Shown one piece after another: positions 27,703 through 35,982 of a stretch of DNA of 61,373 nucleotides. The notes under the pieces were generated by a model, which worked only from the letters and a program-made list of their open reading frames with translations, was not told the origin of the DNA and ran no database searches. Position 1 is the stretch's first letter. Each line of letters begins with the position of its first letter. Source of the stretch: Capnocytophaga cynodegmi DSM 19736 (GTDB lineage Bacteria; Bacteroidota; Bacteroidia; Flavobacteriales; Flavobacteriaceae); NCBI RefSeq assembly GCF_000379185.1, contig NZ_KB900708.1, positions 1-61,373 of the forward strand, in the 5' to 3' direction. Position numbers and translations under genes: made by a program.

Positions 27703-28288
27703 GTACATCATTTTTTTGATTTAGACGACACGCTAACTTACGAAATAGATTTTTTAAAATCAGCATATAAAGAGATTTCCCATTTTATTTCTAATTCTCA
27801 AAATCACGAATCTCTTTACGATAAAATGCTTGACATTTATCCTTGAGGAGAGGATGTCTTTTCATTTGTTGTTGAAAATGTATAGAAATCATTTTCCAAG
27901 TTTAAAATTAAATGATAGTGCTGAAGTAATCTTTAATTTCTATAAATCAAAAAATTATAAGATGGGACTCACACCTTATAACATTGTGTAAATCAGTAAA
28001 ATAAGCTAAAATCATTGAAGATAGAGAATATTTTTAACAAAATTATCATTTCAGAAGAATTTGGCTTTTCTAAGTCTGATGAAATTTTACCGCTTTCTAT
28101 AAAGAAGGAATTGACGAGTATTTTTATATTGCGAATGACCCAAAAAAGATTTTATCATTCCAAAATAAACTATATGCCTACTTGATAAAGGCTGAAATAT
28201 ACATACACAAAATTTCAATCTCGAAAAAGATTTCCTTCCAAAGCATAAAGTTGATGATTTAGCAAACATAACTGACATAATAATGTGA
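27692..28288 (+). pseudogene. HAD-family hydrolase pseudogene (several frameshifts and stops)
   Basis: Joining frames recovers a nearly full-length HAD hydrolase of about 200 residues. The start ATG overlaps the ATP-grasp stop by 11 bp. After MRNKYIIF a run of seven T (27711-27717) puts the frame off; one more T restores the catalytic DLDDTL at 27718-27735. Further lesions include TGA at 27844-27846, a frame change before the piece FHLLLKMYRNHFPSLKLNDS, a stop within VNQ*NKLKSLKIENIF, and frame changes around SEEFGFSKSDE and YFYIANDPKKDFI. The end is recognisable as FLPKHKVDDLANITDIIM. These repeated lesions exclude a sequencing slip at one site and show real decay. Confidence 0.85.
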
Positions 28289-28811
28289 AAAATATCATAA
28301 AATTGATATTTACATGAATCAGTATTAAATAATTTCCTACCTTTGCACTGATTAATTTAAAGAAGGTTATCATTAATATTTTGGACATAAAACAAAATTA
28401 GCTTTAGAAATATTCCAAAAGTGTAATGTAATAGTGTTTAATATGGTTTGTTGTATTTTTGCTGAAATTGAGAATCTGCTTTGTAAAGTTTTAATTAACA
28501 TTTGGAGAGGATTATGGTTGAAACACCTACCTCGAAGTTACTCTACTGAAGTATAATCCAATCTGACAGAATCGTTGTTTATTGATCTCTCAATCCTGTA
28601 ATATGGCTGCAGTCATCATAAATATAAACATTTTCGAAGAGTGACTTTATGCAATTTTTAACAATTTTAATAACAACACTTTTTGCTTACCTGTTAACCT
28701 GTCTGCCTCGAAAACAAATCAAAACTATTTTATATATAGAGTTGTTGTACAAAAAAGAGTTATAAATAAAAGATATATCGTTAATCATGCTAATGTAAAT
28801 ACTTAACTACT
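28289..28811 (+). other. unassigned region between the HAD pseudogene and the first CapK-like gene
   Basis: No intact gene is present. One frame is open for 59 codons (28377-28553) without a start codon. It reads YFGHKTKLALEIFQKC at its start and NIWRGLWLKHLPRSYS near its end, then stops. The sequence looks protein-like but I cannot name a family. Given the neighbouring ruined HAD gene, a second decayed gene is the simplest reading. Confidence 0.35.
28338..28345 (+). promoter_or_regulatory. possible -7 element TACCTTTG in the decayed region
   Basis: TACCTTTG matches TAnnTTTG and is followed by GCAC, as at the clearer promoter at 34685. No TTG at a suitable distance was seen. It could drive the genes from 28812 or be a relic of a lost gene. 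Confidence 0.35.
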
Positions 28812-30128
28812 ATGAAGAATATTAGAAACTATGTTTTTTGGGCGATAGACTTTGTAACAGGAGGAAAAAAGAGAGCATTCTACGAAGAAATTAGAAAAGT
28901 TTATTATCAAACTAATGGCTACGAAAAAATTACATCTCAACGATTGAGTGAGATTTTATCTTATGCCTATGAGAAAGTACCTTTCTATAAGGGAATTGAT
29001 TGCAGTAGCATAACAAACTTTCCTGTCATAACTAAGAAGATTATTAACAGCAACTACAACGATTTCTTTTCCACAGACTACATCAACAAGAAAAATAGAT
29101 TAAGACTAATGACAACGAGTGGCTCTACAGGGACTACTTTTAAAGTTTTTCAGAATTCTGATAAGGTGTTGAGAAATAAAATTGATGCCCTTTTCTTCTA
29201 TGAAATAGGTAACTATTCTCTTGGCGACAGAATTTACTCATTGCGTGTATGGACTCACTTAAATAGAAAAAAGAAGCTATCATGCCTAAAAGAAAATCTA
29301 AAGATGATAGACACCTCAGATTTATGCAAAAGAAATTGGAACTCTTTTAAGAGTGATATGTTAAACTACTCTTCTCCGAAAATAATTTTGGCGTATGCAT
29401 CATCCCTTACTGAATTTTTAAATTCTTTGTCTGACGAAGAAAAAAAGCTTAAATGGGGTATAAAGTCAATTTTTTCGGGTGCTGAGGAATTGCCTTTGCA
29501 CGTAAAAAGGGAATTAAAAAAAGTTTTTAAATGTCCTATAGTGTCTCGTTATTCGAATCAGGAAATGGGTATATTTGCTCAACAACCTATTTCTGGGGAA
29601 GAATATTTTTTAACTAATGATGCTAGTTATTATTTTGAATTTTTAAAACTTGATAGTGACAAAAACGCACAAGAGGATGAAATCGCAAGAATTGTAGTCA
29701 CAGATTTATTTAACAAAGCAATGCCTTTGATTCGTTACGACACTGGGGACTTGTGTACTTTTGGAACAAGAAACAATAGAAAATATATAAAAGTAATACA
29801 AGGAAGAACGTTGGATCTTTTAAAAAGTAAAAGCGGACAAATTTATTCCCCCTATACTATAATTCTCTTGCTGTGGAATTTTAAAGGTATCATACAGTTT
29901 CAATTCATACAAGAAGATTTAAATTTTATCGTACTGAGGTTAGTCCATAATTTTGAAAACAAAGAACAAAGTTTTAAGGATATTGAAGAAAATCTAAGGT
30001 CCCTCTTTGGAAAACAAACCACAATTAAGATTGAAGAAGTCACTGAAATACCGTCAGAAAAAACAGGGAAACGGAGATACATAATTTCGAAACTAAATAT
30101 CAATGATAATCAAACAATAACAAAATAA
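28812..30128 (+). CDS. CapK-like adenylate-forming enzyme (phenylacetate-CoA ligase superfamily), first copy
   Basis: This 438-residue protein belongs to the PaaK/CapK branch of adenylate-forming enzymes. Visible motifs are the phosphate-binding TTSGSTGTTFKVF near residue 100, the adenine-side segment SRYSNQEMG near 245 and PLIRYDTGDLCTFG near 302. The C-terminal part ends with EVTEIPSEKTGKRRYIIS, typical of the family. CapK-like proteins occur in capsule loci without a proven reaction; the superfamily activates carboxylates as acyl adenylates. It lies 21 bp before a second, divergent copy. I infer that it activates an acid used to decorate the glycan. Confidence 0.83.
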   Translation: MKNIRNYVFWAIDFVTGGKKRAFYEEIRKVYYQTNGYEKITSQRLSEILSYAYEKVPFYKGIDCSSITNFPVITKKIINSNYNDFFSTDYINKKNRLRLMTTSGSTGTTFKVFQNSDKVLRNKIDALFFYEIGNYSLGDRIYSLRVWTHLNRKKKLSCLKENLKMIDTSDLCKRNWNSFKSDMLNYSSPKIILAYASSLTEFLNSLSDEEKKLKWGIKSIFSGAEELPLHVKRELKKVFKCPIVSRYSNQEMGIFAQQPISGEEYFLTNDASYYFEFLKLDSDKNAQEDEIARIVVTDLFNKAMPLIRYDTGDLCTFGTRNNRKYIKVIQGRTLDLLKSKSGQIYSPYTIILLLWNFKGIIQFQFIQEDLNFIVLRLVHNFENKEQSFKDIEENLRSLFGKQTTIKIEEVTEIPSEKTGKRRYIISKLNINDNQTITK

Positions 30129-30149
30129 TTAACTATTAAAAGACTTAAC

Positions 30150-31469
30150 ATGTATTTAGATGAACTAATAAGAAACAAAGTTTTTTTCCTCTTAGATTTC
30201 ATTAAAGGGAAAAACATTTCTAAAAAGATTAATTTACTAGATGATTTTTATCGTGATTCCAAGGAAAATCAATTGCATATCGTCAACAATAAACTTGTAA
30301 ATTTATTGAACGATGTTACAAAAAATGTCCCTTTTTACATGGACAAAGGGGGGCTTTCTGATTTAAAAGACTTCCCTATTGTAAATAAGAAAAATATATA
30401 TCAAAACACCATTTCCTTTTATTCCAAGATATACAACTCCAAAAAACTTGTTCCTGTTCGCACAAGTGGTTCCTACGGAACTCCGTTAACTTACTTTCTA
30501 ACTAAGAAAAAAAAGGAAAGTCAGTTGGCTGAAGTCATTTTTTTTGGAAGGAAAAGCGGGTATGATGTAGGAGTTCGTCACGGATATTTTAGATCCATCC
30601 CACATAAAACAAACTTTAAATTTTGGATGCAAAATGAAACTTTTTTTGCTTCGAAACAGCTAAATGAGGAGTTTGTCTCCTTAGGAATAAAAAATCTTAA
30701 GAAAAAAAGAATTAAATCTTTGATAGGGTTTCCTTCTGCAATTTCTTATTTAGCTAAGAGTTGTCTTGAAAAGGGGTATCTCCCTTCTGATTTTAAAGTG
30801 AAAGGAGTGATTACTTCATCAGAAAATTTGACTAGTCACCAGAGAAAAACAATAAGGAAAGCTTTTGATTGTGCTATCCACAGTAGATACTCGACGGAAG
30901 AACTAGGTGTACTTGGGAATCAGCTTGATGAGACTTCTGGATTTGTGATGAATACGTTCAATTATATCATAGAAGTTTTAAAACTAGATAGAGATGAAAG
31001 TGCCGATATTGGGGAAATTGGAAGAATTGTTGTAACAGATTTACATTCTAACTCGATGCCTTTAATTCGTTATGAGACAGGCGATTTAGGTAAAATAGGT
31101 AATTTTTTCTGTAATGAAAAAAAATGGGTGGGCAATATAAGTATGTTATCTGGAAGAGCTGTTCAAATTATATACAGTACAAATGGAACACCTTTATATC
31201 CTCTTTTTTTAGACAGTATTATGGAAAAATATGATTACTTCTCCCAATATCAATTGATCCAGAATGACAAAAAAGACTTTACTATCAAACTGGTCACAAA
31301 CAACTATTACTCTGAGGATCAATTCGACATCAATAAATTTCTAAATTATTTCTATAATTGGCTAGGAAATGATGCAAATGTAACTGTTGATTTTGTAAAA
31401 GACATCGACAAACTCCCTTCTGGCAAAAGACCTTATATTATAAACAGATATAAAGAGTTTGCACCATGA
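30150..31469 (+). CDS. CapK-like adenylate-forming enzyme, second divergent copy
   Basis: This 439-residue paralogue or homologue of the preceding gene shares the order VRTSGSYGTPLTYF (near residue 107), SRYSTEELG (near 248), PLIRYETGDLGKIG (near 307) and PSGKRPYIINRY (near 425). The phosphate-binding loop reads SGSYGTP where the first copy has SGSTGTT, so one conserved position differs. The N-terminal halves are clearly less alike than the C-terminal halves. Its stop codon overlaps the start of the phosphoglycosyl transferase gene (ATGA), a sign of translational coupling. Different acid specificity from the first copy is likely but not shown. Confidence 0.82.
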   Translation: MYLDELIRNKVFFLLDFIKGKNISKKINLLDDFYRDSKENQLHIVNNKLVNLLNDVTKNVPFYMDKGGLSDLKDFPIVNKKNIYQNTISFYSKIYNSKKLVPVRTSGSYGTPLTYFLTKKKKESQLAEVIFFGRKSGYDVGVRHGYFRSIPHKTNFKFWMQNETFFASKQLNEEFVSLGIKNLKKKRIKSLIGFPSAISYLAKSCLEKGYLPSDFKVKGVITSSENLTSHQRKTIRKAFDCAIHSRYSTEELGVLGNQLDETSGFVMNTFNYIIEVLKLDRDESADIGEIGRIVVTDLHSNSMPLIRYETGDLGKIGNFFCNEKKWVGNISMLSGRAVQIIYSTNGTPLYPLFLDSIMEKYDYFSQYQLIQNDKKDFTIKLVTNNYYSEDQFDINKFLNYFYNWLGNDANVTVDFVKDIDKLPSGKRPYIINRYKEFAP

Positions 31470-32110
31470 ACATGATATACAAGACTTATATAAAACGTTT
31501 TATCGACTTTTCAGTAGCTCTTATGGGGTTGATTTTATTTTCTCCCATATTTCTAGTCACGATGATGTGTTTATATTTTGTAAATCAAGGAAAGCCATTC
31601 TTCTTCCAAGAACGACCAGGGTTGAACGAAAAGATTTTTAAAATTATAAAATTCAAATCAATGAATGATAAGAGAGATAGAAATGGAAATTTGCTCTCTG
31701 ACAATGAACGATTAACCAAAGTTGGTGCCTTTGTTAGAAGAACTTCGTTGGATGAGATTCCACAACTAATAAATGTCCTCAAAGGCGATATGTCTCTTGT
31801 TGGACCTCGTCCATTACTAACAAAATATCTACCATACTACACTGAAAGAGAAAAGATTAGACACAACGTAAGACCTGGAATAACGGGACTAGCACAAGTT
31901 ACTGGTAGAAATACTATTAATTGGGATGAAAAATTGGAGTTAGATGCTAAGTATGTAGAAACGATATCTTTTTGCAATGATATAAGAATATTGTTAAAGA
32001 CAGTAAAAAATGTAATAAGTAGAAAGGACGTTATTGTGATACCTGGAAGTGCTTTTACAACATTAGATAAATACAGACAAAATGACGATAATACCAAAAA
32101 AATTCAGTAA
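31466..32110 (+). CDS. initiating phosphoglycosyl transferase (PglC/WcaJ-C type)
   Basis: The 214-residue monotopic phosphoglycosyl transferase moves a sugar phosphate from UDP-sugar to undecaprenyl phosphate. It has one N-terminal hydrophobic re-entrant segment (residues 11-38), then [20 protein letters not shown], the catalytic Asp-Glu in [17 protein letters not shown] near 94 and VGPRPLL near 112. [21 protein letters not shown] near 134 is also diagnostic. It lacks the long N-terminal part of WbaP or WcaJ, so it resembles PglC, which uses UDP-diNAc-bacillosamine. The nearby aminotransferase and dehydratase genes support a 4-amino-4,6-dideoxy-HexNAc as first sugar. Confidence 0.92.
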   Translation: MNMIYKTYIKRFIDFSVALMGLILFSPIFLVTMMCLYFVNQGKPFFFQERPGLNEKIFKIIKFKSMNDKRDRNGNLLSDNERLTKVGAFVRRTSLDEIPQLINVLKGDMSLVGPRPLLTKYLPYYTEREKIRHNVRPGITGLAQVTGRNTINWDEKLELDAKYVETISFCNDIRILLKTVKNVISRKDVIVIPGSAFTTLDKYRQNDDNTKKIQ

Positions 32111-32621
32111 ATTGGATATCCCAATTCGAGTAGCTTGGATTAATGATGAAAGAATAAACAAGAGCATGTCTTTTTCCTTACCAGCTTCAATTGAAGCTAC
32201 GGAGGCTTGGTTTGTGAATAATATTGGAAATACTAAAAGAGCTGATTTCTCTTTTTTCAACGAGTTTGGAGAACTTATTGCAATGGGAGGATTCACTAAC
32301 ATAAATCAACAAAGTCAAAATGCAGAATTTTACATCATGGTTAATCCTAACATGCAAGGGAAGGGTATTGGAAAACAAGTTTCAATTTGGCTATTTAATT
32401 ATGGCTTTTCTGTCGTTAAATTAAACAAGATCTATCTATATACTGATGATGATAATATAAAGGCCTACAATATTTATGAAAAAGCAGGCTTTGTATTAGA
32501 AGGCACTCTTAGGCAGCATCATTTTAGGAAAAACACATGGACTAACAAAAGATTCTACGGATTATTGAGAGCCGAATGGAATACAAAGCACTGGAAAAAA
32601 AACATTTACAATGAAGTTTAA
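32082..32621 (+). CDS. GNAT N-acetyltransferase (PseH-like)
   Basis: The 179-residue GNAT protein has the acetyl-CoA-binding loop NPNMQGKGIGKQVSIWLF near residues 87-104 and the C-terminal pattern DDDNIKAYNIYEKAGFVLEG near 124. This pattern is found in PseH-type and other GNAT enzymes that acetylate UDP-4-amino sugars. Its start lies 29 bp inside the preceding transferase gene, and its end overlaps the next gene by 11 bp. In the bacillosamine pathway the acetyltransferase PglD has a left-handed beta-helix, so a GNAT here would be a functional analogue, as in pseudaminic acid synthesis. The substrate is inferred from context. Confidence 0.83.
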   Translation: MTIIPKKFSKLDIPIRVAWINDERINKSMSFSLPASIEATEAWFVNNIGNTKRADFSFFNEFGELIAMGGFTNINQQSQNAEFYIMVNPNMQGKGIGKQVSIWLFNYGFSVVKLNKIYLYTDDDNIKAYNIYEKAGFVLEGTLRQHHFRKNTWTNKRFYGLLRAEWNTKHWKKNIYNEV

Positions 32622-33522
32622 TCTAATACAAAATATTCAAGGTTATACATTTTTTAGGGATGACTTATTTCCCTTTTTAGGGGGCGGAAACAAGGGACGA
32701 AAGATGAATGAAATAGGAAAATTTGTCCTATCGAATAGTTACAATGCACTAGTAACTACAGGAGGATTCCAATCAAACCACTGTAGAGCTGTTGCCGTTT
32801 TTGCCGCTCAAAACAAGATGGATTGTACATTAGTTATACATGGTTCAAAAGACTCTTTCCTTAAACAATCTGGCAATGCAAAAATCATGAGGCTGTCTGG
32901 AGCAGAGATTGTCTTTGTAAACGAGCCGAAAGAAATTGGATATGAAATGGATGAAGCCATGCAACGATATAATAAAAAAAATAAAAAACCTTTCTATATT
33001 TTTGGAGGAGGACACAATATAGAGGGAGGATATGCCTATGTAAAATCTATTAAGGAGCTACAAAGGTATAAAATAAAGCACAGCTGGGAACCTAAGTATA
33101 TTTTTCTAGCTTCAGGGACGGGTTCAACTCAATCTGGTATTCTAGCTGGGTTAGATAAGTTTAATTTCGAGAACACTAAAGTTATTGGAGTGTCTGTTGC
33201 CAGAAAATCTTCCCAAGCAGAAAAAATAGTGGATGAGTTATATCAATCCCTATGTGTATCCTACCAAATATCATACACTAAACGTACTTCAATTGTTCTT
33301 GATGATTATTTATGTGGTGGTTATGGCTTATATGACAAAAATATAGAAGAAGTAGCAAGAACCTCCGTAAAAAACTTTGGGGTAACTTTAGATTGCTGTT
33401 ATACAGCAAAAGCATTCCACGGAATGATAGATTTTATGAACAAAAATAACATCAATAAAAGAGACGTTTTATTTTGGCATACTGGTGGGATTTTTAACTT
33501 TATGGCAGAAGCAAATCAATAA
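32611..33522 (+). CDS. D-cysteine desulfhydrase / ACC deaminase-like PLP enzyme
   Basis: This 303-residue fold-type II PLP enzyme resembles 1-aminocyclopropane-1-carboxylate deaminase and D-cysteine desulfhydrase. The PLP lysine is in FLGGGNKGRKM near residue 27. The next segment, TTGGFQSNHCRAVA near 49, contains the Ser-Asn-His signature. The phosphate loop is ASGTGSTQSG near 167 and the C-terminal motif is FWHTGGIFN near 290. These enzymes act on small amino acids (elimination, deamination or, in relatives, racemisation). It lies inside a polysaccharide operon and only 5 bp before an ATP-grasp gene, which suggests that it prepares an amino-acid-derived group for attachment. Its true reaction is unknown. 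Confidence 0.82.
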   Translation: MKFNLIQNIQGYTFFRDDLFPFLGGGNKGRKMNEIGKFVLSNSYNALVTTGGFQSNHCRAVAVFAAQNKMDCTLVIHGSKDSFLKQSGNAKIMRLSGAEIVFVNEPKEIGYEMDEAMQRYNKKNKKPFYIFGGGHNIEGGYAYVKSIKELQRYKIKHSWEPKYIFLASGTGSTQSGILAGLDKFNFENTKVIGVSVARKSSQAEKIVDELYQSLCVSYQISYTKRTSIVLDDYLCGGYGLYDKNIEEVARTSVKNFGVTLDCCYTAKAFHGMIDFMNKNNINKRDVLFWHTGGIFNFMAEANQ

Positions 33523-33527
33523 ACATC

Positions 33528-34538
33528 ATGAATATACTTTTTACTTGTGCAGGACGAAGAAATTACTTAATTAACTACTTTAAAAAAGCTTTAGAGAATC
33601 AGGGAAAGGTTTTTGCCTCAGATATGAATCTCACAGCCCCAGCATTGGTTGATGCTGATATGGCCATTCAAGTCCCAGAAATTTATGAAAGAGACTACAT
33701 ATCGACAATCATTGGAATTATAAAAGAACACAACATTTCTGCTGTAATTTCATTGAATGATTTGGAACTCCCTATCTTATCTAGGTGCAAAGAAGAAATA
33801 GAAAAAATTGGAACAAGAGTCATCATTTCTGATGATAACGTAATTAAAATTGCTTTTGACAAATGGGAAACAGTGAAATTTCTAAATAGTATTGGACTAA
33901 AATCCCCCAAAACATTTATTAACTTAAATGAAGCTAAAAAAGCTATCGATGAAGGCTCTTTAAGTTTTCCTTTAGTCATTAAACCTCGTTGGGGGAGTGC
34001 TTCAATTGGAATTCACTTCCCAGAAAATCTTGAGGAGCTGGATTTAGTATACCAACTACAAACCATTCAATTAAAAAAAACTATTCTTGCGGAAGCTAGC
34101 AACGAGGATATTGATCATGCTATCCTCATACAAGAAAAGATACAAGGAACAGAATATGGAATGGATATCCTAAACGATTTTCAAGGAAACTATATAGGTA
34201 CATTCGTTCGTAAAAAATTGTCCATGAGAGCAGGTGAAACAGACAAAGCTATTTCAGTAATAGATGAGAGATTTAATCAGGTAGGAAAAATTATAGGAGA
34301 GAATTTAAAACATATAGGAAACTTAGACTGTGATGTTTTTGAGTGCGATGGAAAACTGTATATCTTAGAGCTAAATCCTCGCTTTGGTGGTGGATACCCT
34401 TTTTCACATGAAGCAGGAAGCAACACAGCAGCAGCTTATATCGAATGGTTGAAGGGAGGAAATAATATTTCCCAATACCTTGATTACAAAGAAGGAATAA
34501 TGTTTTCCAAGTGTGATAGACTACTAAGAATTAATTAG
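33528..34538 (+). CDS. ATP-grasp ligase (second copy)
   Basis: The 336-residue protein is a relative of the ATP-grasp protein at 26737-27702. The N-terminus ILFTCAGRRNYLINYF matches that of the first copy. The ATP-grasp core has LVIKPRWGSASIGIHF near residue 147, and the metal-binding motif is ELNPRFGGGYPFSHEAG near 282. It has an intact reading frame and follows the PLP enzyme by 5 bp, so the two probably work in sequence. ATP-dependent ligation of a carboxylate to an amine is the family reaction; donor and acceptor are inferred only from the locus. Confidence 0.85.
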   Translation: MNILFTCAGRRNYLINYFKKALENQGKVFASDMNLTAPALVDADMAIQVPEIYERDYISTIIGIIKEHNISAVISLNDLELPILSRCKEEIEKIGTRVIISDDNVIKIAFDKWETVKFLNSIGLKSPKTFINLNEAKKAIDEGSLSFPLVIKPRWGSASIGIHFPENLEELDLVYQLQTIQLKKTILAEASNEDIDHAILIQEKIQGTEYGMDILNDFQGNYIGTFVRKKLSMRAGETDKAISVIDERFNQVGKIIGENLKHIGNLDCDVFECDGKLYILELNPRFGGGYPFSHEAGSNTAAAYIEWLKGGNNISQYLDYKEGIMFSKCDRLLRIN

Positions 34539-34684
34539 CACCATCTTATAGCGTATAAAATATGAACACTTTCTAATACAATAAAATTTCCAATTTTTCA
34601 CAAGAGATACAGAATATCATTATAAAAACGCTAATAGGTAGCATAAAGAAATGTTAAATATATAAAAGAATAGAGTTTTATATT

Positions 34685-34692
34685 TACCTTTG
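34685..34692 (+). promoter_or_regulatory. -7 element TACCTTTG before the aminotransferase gene
   Basis: TACCTTTG is followed by GCAC, a strong match to the Bacteroidota -7 element. It predicts transcription from about 34699 and so excludes the in-frame TTG at 34690 as the start of the following gene. It suggests that the aminotransferase and dehydratase genes form a separate transcript. Confidence 0.55.
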
Positions 34693-34770
34693 CACACCAA
34701 AAACAGTTGTTATTACAACGATCAATCTAAAATAAAGTCATTTTTAAGTATTTCAAAACCATTAAAGAAA

Positions 34771-35895
34771 ATGAATTCAAAAGTATGGTTATCTTCACCT
34801 CATATGGGAGGAAGTGAACTTAAGTATATCCACGAAGCGTTTGACCAAAATTGGGTTGCCCCACTTGGTCCTAATGTAAACGGATTTGAAGAAGATTTAG
34901 AAAAATATTTAGAACAAAATGTAAAGGTGGCAGCTCTCTCTGCAGGTACTGCAGCTCTGCACTTAGCTTTAGTTGCTCTTGGTGTAAAATCGGGAGATGA
35001 GGTGATTTGCCAGAGTTTTACGTTTTCAGCTTCCGCAAATCCAATTGTTTATCAGGGCGCTACCCCCATTTTTGTTGACAGTGAGCCACAAACTTGGAAC
35101 ATTTGCCCACAAGCGTTAGAAGAAGCCATAAAACACCGTATTTCAAAAGGTAGAAAACCTAAAGCCATCATTGTTGTACATCTTTACGGAATGCCTGTAA
35201 AAATGGATGAAGTACTTCAAGTGGCGAATCGTTATGAAATCCCTGTCATCGAAGATGCTGCTGAGGCTTTGGGAAGTACATTCAAAGGACAAAAATGTGG
35301 TACTTTCGGAGAAATGGCAATCCTTAGTTTTAATGGAAATAAAATCATAACAACTTCTGGAGGAGGAGCTTTAGTGTGTAAAAAAGCTGAGCAAAAAGAA
35401 AAAGTTGTGTTCCTTTCTACTCAAGCAAGAGACAACGCACCTCATTATCAACACTCACACATTGGATATAACTACCGAATGAGTAATATATCAGCTGGAA
35501 TTGGTCGTGGACAAATGGAAGTACTTGAAGAAAGAGTTGCTCAAAGACGTAAAAATCACTCCTTCTATCAAGAGTTTTTTAAAGATTTTGATGGAATTAC
35601 ACTCTTCACGGAACCTAATTCTGATTTCTTTTCAAATCATTGGCTTTCAGCAATAACAATTGATAATAAAAAAACAGGTTTTGATAGAGAAGAACTGCGT
35701 CTGAAATTCCTTGAGGATAACATTGAAACGCGTCCTCTGTGGAAACCTATGCATTTACAACCCGTTTTTGCCGATGCTCCATATTACGGAGGAAATGTTT
35801 CTGAAACTTTATTCGATAAAGGTCTTTGTCTTCCTTCTGGTTCTAATATGACAGATGAAGATAGAGAACGAATCGCAAAAATTTTCTCTAAATAA
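34771..35895 (+). CDS. DegT/DnrJ/EryC1-family sugar aminotransferase (PglE-like)
   Basis: The 374-residue PLP-dependent enzyme transaminates a UDP-4-keto-6-deoxy sugar. Motifs in order are SSPHMGGSELKYI near residue 6, ALSAGTAALHLALVALG near 53, the PLP aspartate region VIEDAAEALGSTFKGQKCG near 158, and the Schiff-base lysine in LSFNGNKIITTSGGGAL near 183. The segment SFNGNKIITTSGGG is typical of PglE/PseC/WbpE-like enzymes. I chose the ATG at 34771 over an upstream TTG that overlaps the promoter. With the CapD-like dehydratase downstream it should make a UDP-4-amino-4,6-dideoxy-HexNAc. Confidence 0.9.
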   Translation: MNSKVWLSSPHMGGSELKYIHEAFDQNWVAPLGPNVNGFEEDLEKYLEQNVKVAALSAGTAALHLALVALGVKSGDEVICQSFTFSASANPIVYQGATPIFVDSEPQTWNICPQALEEAIKHRISKGRKPKAIIVVHLYGMPVKMDEVLQVANRYEIPVIEDAAEALGSTFKGQKCGTFGEMAILSFNGNKIITTSGGGALVCKKAEQKEKVVFLSTQARDNAPHYQHSHIGYNYRMSNISAGIGRGQMEVLEERVAQRRKNHSFYQEFFKDFDGITLFTEPNSDFFSNHWLSAITIDNKKTGFDREELRLKFLEDNIETRPLWKPMHLQPVFADAPYYGGNVSETLFDKGLCLPSGSNMTDEDRERIAKIFSK

Positions 35896-35982
35896 TTCAA
35901 AAACATAAATATTTACTACTTAACCTAAATTATAAAACTTTTGCTCAGAGATTCTTTGCAAAAATAAAAATAATTGCTGATA

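Noticed and set aside
27711-27717. T7 tract as a phase-variation switch for the HAD gene
   Set aside because: Correcting this run alone does not restore the gene; further stops and frame changes follow, so it is a decayed gene rather than a switch.
28087-28278. 63-codon minus-strand frame
   Set aside because: It is opposite the C-terminal part of the HAD pseudogene, whose plus-strand reading is recognisable.
34690-34770. In-frame TTG start giving the aminotransferase 27 extra residues
   Set aside because: The TTG is part of the -7 promoter element TACCTTTG, so it would not be transcribed, and the family motif begins right after the ATG at 34771.
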